A DNA stretch of 8,867 nt from an uncultured Alphaproteobacteria bacterium (GTDB lineage: Bacteria; Pseudomonadota; Alphaproteobacteria; Rs-D84), in assembly GCA_937900435.1 (NCBI GenBank), contig CALCEG010000086.1, positions 1-8,867 of the forward strand, given 5' to 3'. A program made the translations under genes and the position numbers. The notes under the pieces are model-generated. The model was not told the DNA's origin, did no database searches, and was given only the letters and a program-made list of their open reading frames with translations. This document shows positions 5,945 through 8,867 of this stretch, piece by piece. Numbering within the stretch: the first letter of the stretch is position 1; every line of letters begins with the position of its first letter.

Positions 5945-7219
5945 TTATTTAAAATTTTCGTCCCAAACAGCTCTTAAGTCTGCATCATAATCCGCGCCTT
6001 GGGTCAATATAGACATCGCCCCATCAAAATACCCACGCGAATATTTACGAACATCTGCTGTTGTAACAGAATTATACAGCCTGATAGTTTCCTGGTAATC
6101 ATATAACAGGCCATAATCAATATATTCTGCCGACAGTGTATCACAACGACTTGTTGCGGATTCTAACCAATCAGCCGTACCTAATCTGTCTTTTCGATTA
6201 TATCTATCTAAATCTTCTGCGGTTATACCTAAGTTATTATAAATGTCATAAGCATTTTTTGCGATTAACGCCACAACTTTTTTTATGTTCCCGGGGCTTG
6301 TTTCTGTTGCAAAACCGCGCAATTCAAAATTTTCGTTTCCCACCGATGTTAAGCCACCACCATAAACCAAACCATTTTCCTGACGCAAGATATTAAATAT
6401 CTTTTCGTTCATAAAGCGTTCAAAGCGCCTGCAACACATTCTGTTAAATCTATGTTCCAAATCATATGGCCAAACAGCAGGAAACAATATTCGCAACAAT
6501 ACGTTTTTCTTGTCCGGCAACGAATTATGCGCAACAGTTGGTGTATAAACAATTTCTCTATTTTCCGAAACATCATGCGTTGGCAAGAACGAAAATTCTT
6601 TTTCTAAACAATCCAATACACCCATCGGATTATCCAAACGTCCAGACATAGTAATAAGGCAATTCTTCGCAGATAACCGCCGCCCCAAGAACTCTAACAT
6701 TTGTTCACGCGTAAATGACATAATATTTTCTTCTGTCCCAAGCCCACGCATTGAAAAAGTCGCATAATTAAACAATTTTCCCGACATAAAATCACCGAAT
6801 TGACGCACAGGATTGTCCAGCGCACGACGACGTTCATCACAAATAACCCCACGTTCAATTTCGATTTTATCTGGGTCAAACAGCGAATTTTGCAACTGAT
6901 CTGCGAAAAAGCCCAACAAAACATTCACATTTTCTGCCAAAACCCGACCATATACCCCCATTTCTGCAATGCCTGTTGCCGCGTTACGCGTTGCGCCATA
7001 ATAGTCCATATAATCATTGATTGCCTTTTTATTCGGCAGACTTTTTGTCCCCTTGCACAACATATGCTCGCAAAAATGAGTCAGGCCATATTCATTTGGT
7101 TTTTCATCACGCATACCTGTTCTAAAAACCACTTTTGCCGAAACAGTTTCGATATCCATCGGGTCTAATATAACCGTTACCCCATTTGATAATTTATGTA
7201 AAGTAGGATTATATTTCAT
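5945..7219 (-). CDS. M16 family zinc metalloprotease
   Basis: Peptidase of the M16 (pitrilysin/mitochondrial processing peptidase) superfamily, M16B-like by its 424-residue single-chain length. The inverted zinc motif HxxEH is intact as HFCEH (His48, Glu51 catalytic, His52), and the third ligand Glu129 in ICDERR lies exactly 76 residues further, as the family consensus requires. The C-terminal half has RQENGLVYGGG (residues 279-289), the Arg/Tyr substrate-binding pair of the M16C domain. An active enzyme is therefore likely. There is no N-terminal signal peptide, so it is either cytosolic or exported by other means. It starts with AAGGGA (7225-7230) 5 bases before the ATG at 7217-7219, and lies between queA (14 bases) and tgt (20 bases) in one unit. 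Substrate unknown; in other alphaproteobacteria such proteins are usually annotated as processing-peptidase homologues. Confidence 0.95.
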   Translation of the reverse strand: MKYNPTLHKLSNGVTVILDPMDIETVSAKVVFRTGMRDEKPNEYGLTHFCEHMLCKGTKSLPNKKAINDYMDYYGATRNAATGIAEMGVYGRVLAENVNVLLGFFADQLQNSLFDPDKIEIERGVICDERRRALDNPVRQFGDFMSGKLFNYATFSMRGLGTEENIMSFTREQMLEFLGRRLSAKNCLITMSGRLDNPMGVLDCLEKEFSFLPTHDVSENREIVYTPTVAHNSLPDKKNVLLRILFPAVWPYDLEHRFNRMCCRRFERFMNEKIFNILRQENGLVYGGGLTSVGNENFELRGFATETSPGNIKKVVALIAKNAYDIYNNLGITAEDLDRYNRKDRLGTADWLESATSRCDTLSAEYIDYGLLYDYQETIRLYNSVTTADVRKYSRGYFDGAMSILTQGADYDADLRAVWDENFK

Positions 7220-7233
7220 AAATTTCCCTTTTT

Positions 7234-8343
7234 TTATTTCTTTCTGCCGTACTTTTTGCCTTTTCTAGAATTTTCCGCAATCGCACGCCATCTGGTTTTT
7301 CTTCTGCTGGAACTTTTTCGTTTAGTTTTTTTAATCAACAAACAACAATCCCCATAACTAAAGAACCTGTATCTTTCTGCGATTGCGTGTGCGTATGCTT
7401 TTCTCATTTCAGACAATCCTGCGAACGCAGACACCAACATAAATAACGTTGATTTTGGCAAATGAAAATTAGTTAACAATACATCTACTGCTTTGAACTT
7501 ATATCCCGGAGTGATAAATATGCTTGTTGTGCGCGAAAAAGGCGCAACCCGTTTATATTCTGTATGGTTCGTGTTGTACATTGCCGCACTTTCCAGCAAT
7601 CGCAACGATGTTGTTCCCACTGCGATAACACGCTTTGCGGAATTTATAACTTTCGCTTGTTCTTCGGTGATTTCCCCCCATTCACTATGCATTTTATGTT
7701 CGGACAATTTTTCTGTTCTGACTGGCATCCAAGTCCCAGCCCCCACATGCAAAGTAACATTTACAATTTTTGCACCCCGTTTTTCAATTTCTGCCAACAA
7801 TTCTGGCGTAAAGTGCAACCCAGCAGTTGGTGCAGCCATTGACCCCATTGGCATAGAATAAACAGTCTGATAACGTTCGCGATCTACAAGTTCTTCTTCG
7901 CGTTTCATATATGGCGGTAATGGCAACCTACCAACTTTATTCAAGACCCCAAAAACATCATCTGTAATAAATTTTAGTTTTAGTCCACTTTGTTCATTCT
8001 GTGCAACAACCCCGACAATGGTCCCATCTTCCAGATACAACAATCGCCCTGGTTTAATCTTCATAAACTTTGTACACAATCCCCACCAACAACCATCATT
8101 TGTCGCGGTATGCAGTGTTATTTCATACTTGCCATCTGCGATAAATCGTGCTGGGATAACGCGCGAATTATTAAAGACCACCACGTCCCCTGAACGTAAA
8201 TAATCCAAGAAATCACAAATATGCTTATCTTCATTTACCCTGCCCCGAACTACAATCATACGCGACGCATCGCGCTGTTCCAATGGGCGCGATGCAATTA
8301 ATTCAGGCGGCAATTCAAAATCAAAATCAGATACGGTGTACAT
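7234..8343 (-). CDS. queA: S-adenosylmethionine:tRNA ribosyltransferase-isomerase
   Basis: Transfers and rearranges the ribosyl group of S-adenosylmethionine onto preQ1 in tRNA to give epoxyqueuosine, the step after Tgt. Motifs are typical: DFDFELPPELIASRP at the N-terminus, SGDVVVFNNSRVIPAR (51-66), GRLPLPPYMKR (138-148), AAPTAGLHFT (170-179), LHVGAGTWMPV (198-208), GTTSLRLLES (243-252), LLTNFHLPKSTLFMLVSAF (289-307) and YRFFSYGD (325-332). The family core normally ends just after this, with A-M-L-I. Here DCCLLIKK is followed by about 30 extra residues that are nearly all Lys, Arg and Ser, giving 369 residues in place of about 345. The start at 8341-8343 lies 1 base after the upstream stop; its AAGG (8348-8351) falls in the last codons of the lipoprotein gene. 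Head of the queA-M16-tgt segment. Confidence 0.97.
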   Translation of the reverse strand: MYTVSDFDFELPPELIASRPLEQRDASRMIVVRGRVNEDKHICDFLDYLRSGDVVVFNNSRVIPARFIADGKYEITLHTATNDGCWWGLCTKFMKIKPGRLLYLEDGTIVGVVAQNEQSGLKLKFITDDVFGVLNKVGRLPLPPYMKREEELVDRERYQTVYSMPMGSMAAPTAGLHFTPELLAEIEKRGAKIVNVTLHVGAGTWMPVRTEKLSEHKMHSEWGEITEEQAKVINSAKRVIAVGTTSLRLLESAAMYNTNHTEYKRVAPFSRTTSIFITPGYKFKAVDVLLTNFHLPKSTLFMLVSAFAGLSEMRKAYAHAIAERYRFFSYGDCCLLIKKTKRKSSSRRKTRWRAIAENSRKGKKYGRKK

Positions 8344-8344
8344 A

Positions 8345-8755
8345 TTACCTTACTTTTTCCTGTGCTGCCATATTACGCAATTTTTTTAATTCTTCGATTT
8401 GTTGTATATCCTTGACCGAACGATTATTTACAGTTTTCAAATCAGTATAGTATATTTCGATATTTCTAGCCGTTAAGTCCTCAGGAAACGTACGAAAAAC
8501 CAATGTATCACCAACCTGAATATGTTCCTTCAAAAATCCACGCGTAGCACTAATTCTTGAATATTCATTGATAAAAAGACGAAAATCAACCAAACTATCA
8601 CCATCTTTATCACAATAATACCAACATGGTTCTTCTTTTGAAATAACCTTCACAACAGCCTTATGTTCTGGTACAGGCGGCCTTTTACCACAAGATGGCA
8701 TAACCATCATACCTGCAGTCAAGACATACGGAAACACACCCTTAAAAACTTTCAT
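8345..8755 (-). CDS. Small putative lipoprotein between era and queA
   Basis: A 136-residue protein that I do not recognise. The N-terminus has one Lys pair, a hydrophobic stretch (VFPYVLTAGMMVMP) and a cysteine at position 22 in MPSC-G, which resembles a lipobox (Ser at -1, Met at -3 is atypical), so it is probably a lipid-anchored envelope protein. The mature part includes CWYYCDKDGDS (residues 44-54), a strand-rich middle (DTLVFRTFPEDL, NIEIYYTDL) and a polar C-terminal helix (DIQQIEELKKLRNM). The frame is open much further upstream, to 8857, but that stretch overlaps the end of era in another frame. The ATG at 8753-8755 has AAGGA (8763-8767) 7 bases upstream and creates the signal peptide. 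It starts 10 bases after the era stop and ends 1 base before queA. Confidence 0.85.
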   Translation of the reverse strand: MKVFKGVFPYVLTAGMMVMPSCGKRPPVPEHKAVVKVISKEEPCWYYCDKDGDSLVDFRLFINEYSRISATRGFLKEHIQVGDTLVFRTFPEDLTARNIEIYYTDLKTVNNRSVKDIQQIEELKKLRNMAAQEKVR

Positions 8756-8765
8756 TTTTATATCC

Positions 8766-8867
8766 TTACTTTTTAAATTCCAAACCCTGGTCGATATAGT
8801 TTTCGGCCTTTTCTTCCCAATCAGGCTCAACACGCACAAACAAGTGCAAACGTGCATTTACACCCCA
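8766..8867 (-). CDS. era: GTPase Era, C-terminal end only
   Basis: The last 33 codons of a gene entering from the right edge; the start is outside the window. The visible peptide reads GVNARLHLFVRVEPDW at its beginning and ends in GLEFKK. The strand HLFVRV followed by an acidic-Trp turn and the terminal GLEF match what I recall of the KH-domain end of alphaproteobacterial Era (VHLFLFVKVxxxW...GLEF). Era is a GTPase that binds 16S rRNA and helps assemble the 30S subunit. The stop TAA (8766-8768) overlaps the ribosome binding site of the lipoprotein gene (8763-8767), so the two are likely co-transcribed. It is too short for a separate motif check; another KH or RNA-binding protein is possible. 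Confidence 0.75.
   Translation of the reverse strand, partial: WGVNARLHLFVRVEPDWEEKAENYIDQGLEFKK

Noticed and set aside
8756..8857. Upstream extension of the lipoprotein frame, giving a 170-residue protein
   Set aside because: The extra 34 residues overlap the Era C-terminus in a different frame, and the start at 8755 has a binding site and signal peptide.

Overview
The window reads as a chromosomal segment of an AT-rich, probably host-associated alphaproteobacterium. The taxonomic hints are the cyclophilin signature FHRVIDGFMAQTG, an Era C-terminus ending in GLEF, and housekeeping genes (era, queA, tgt) mixed with small uncharacterised membrane proteins. The placement is inference, not proof. 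Every base lies in or beside a gene. There is no non-coding stretch above 300 bases, and I saw no tRNA, rRNA, CRISPR array or insertion sequence.

Left end, + strand (1-713): the C-terminal two thirds of a Bax inhibitor-1 family membrane protein, then a 58-residue 2[4Fe-4S] ferredoxin, closed by a bidirectional intrinsic terminator at 675-713. This terminator is shared with the convergent minus-strand genes.

Middle, - strand (712-3130): a separate transcription unit with its own extended -10 promoter (3125-3133). It carries a 654-residue protein of unknown function with about 6.5 degenerate repeats of 42-46 residues. A cyclophilin-type peptidyl-prolyl isomerase overlaps its 3' end by 35 bases.

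Right two thirds, - strand (3140-8867): a tightly packed apparent operon read from right to left. It runs era (only the last 33 codons are in the window), a small putative lipoprotein, queA, an M16 zinc protease, tgt, a 107-residue unknown protein, a coiled-coil protein anchored at both ends, and a small single-pass membrane protein, ending at a hairpin at 3140-3163. Gaps are 1-20 bases or short overlaps. The Era fragment and the true lipoprotein start come from reading the minus strand directly; the longest open frame there starts inside era in the wrong frame.

Functionally, QueA and Tgt are two steps of queuosine tRNA modification: Tgt puts preQ1 into the anticodon and QueA builds epoxyqueuosine on it. 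As far as I recall, many alphaproteobacteria keep a cyclophilin gene beside queA-tgt. If so, this locus looks like that neighbourhood interrupted by an M16 protease, three small unknown genes and the repeat protein. The features most worth a second look are the repeat-protein/cyclophilin pair, the membrane cassette after tgt, the eight-G run inside a ribosome binding site, and the compact terminator-promoter junction at 3117-3163.
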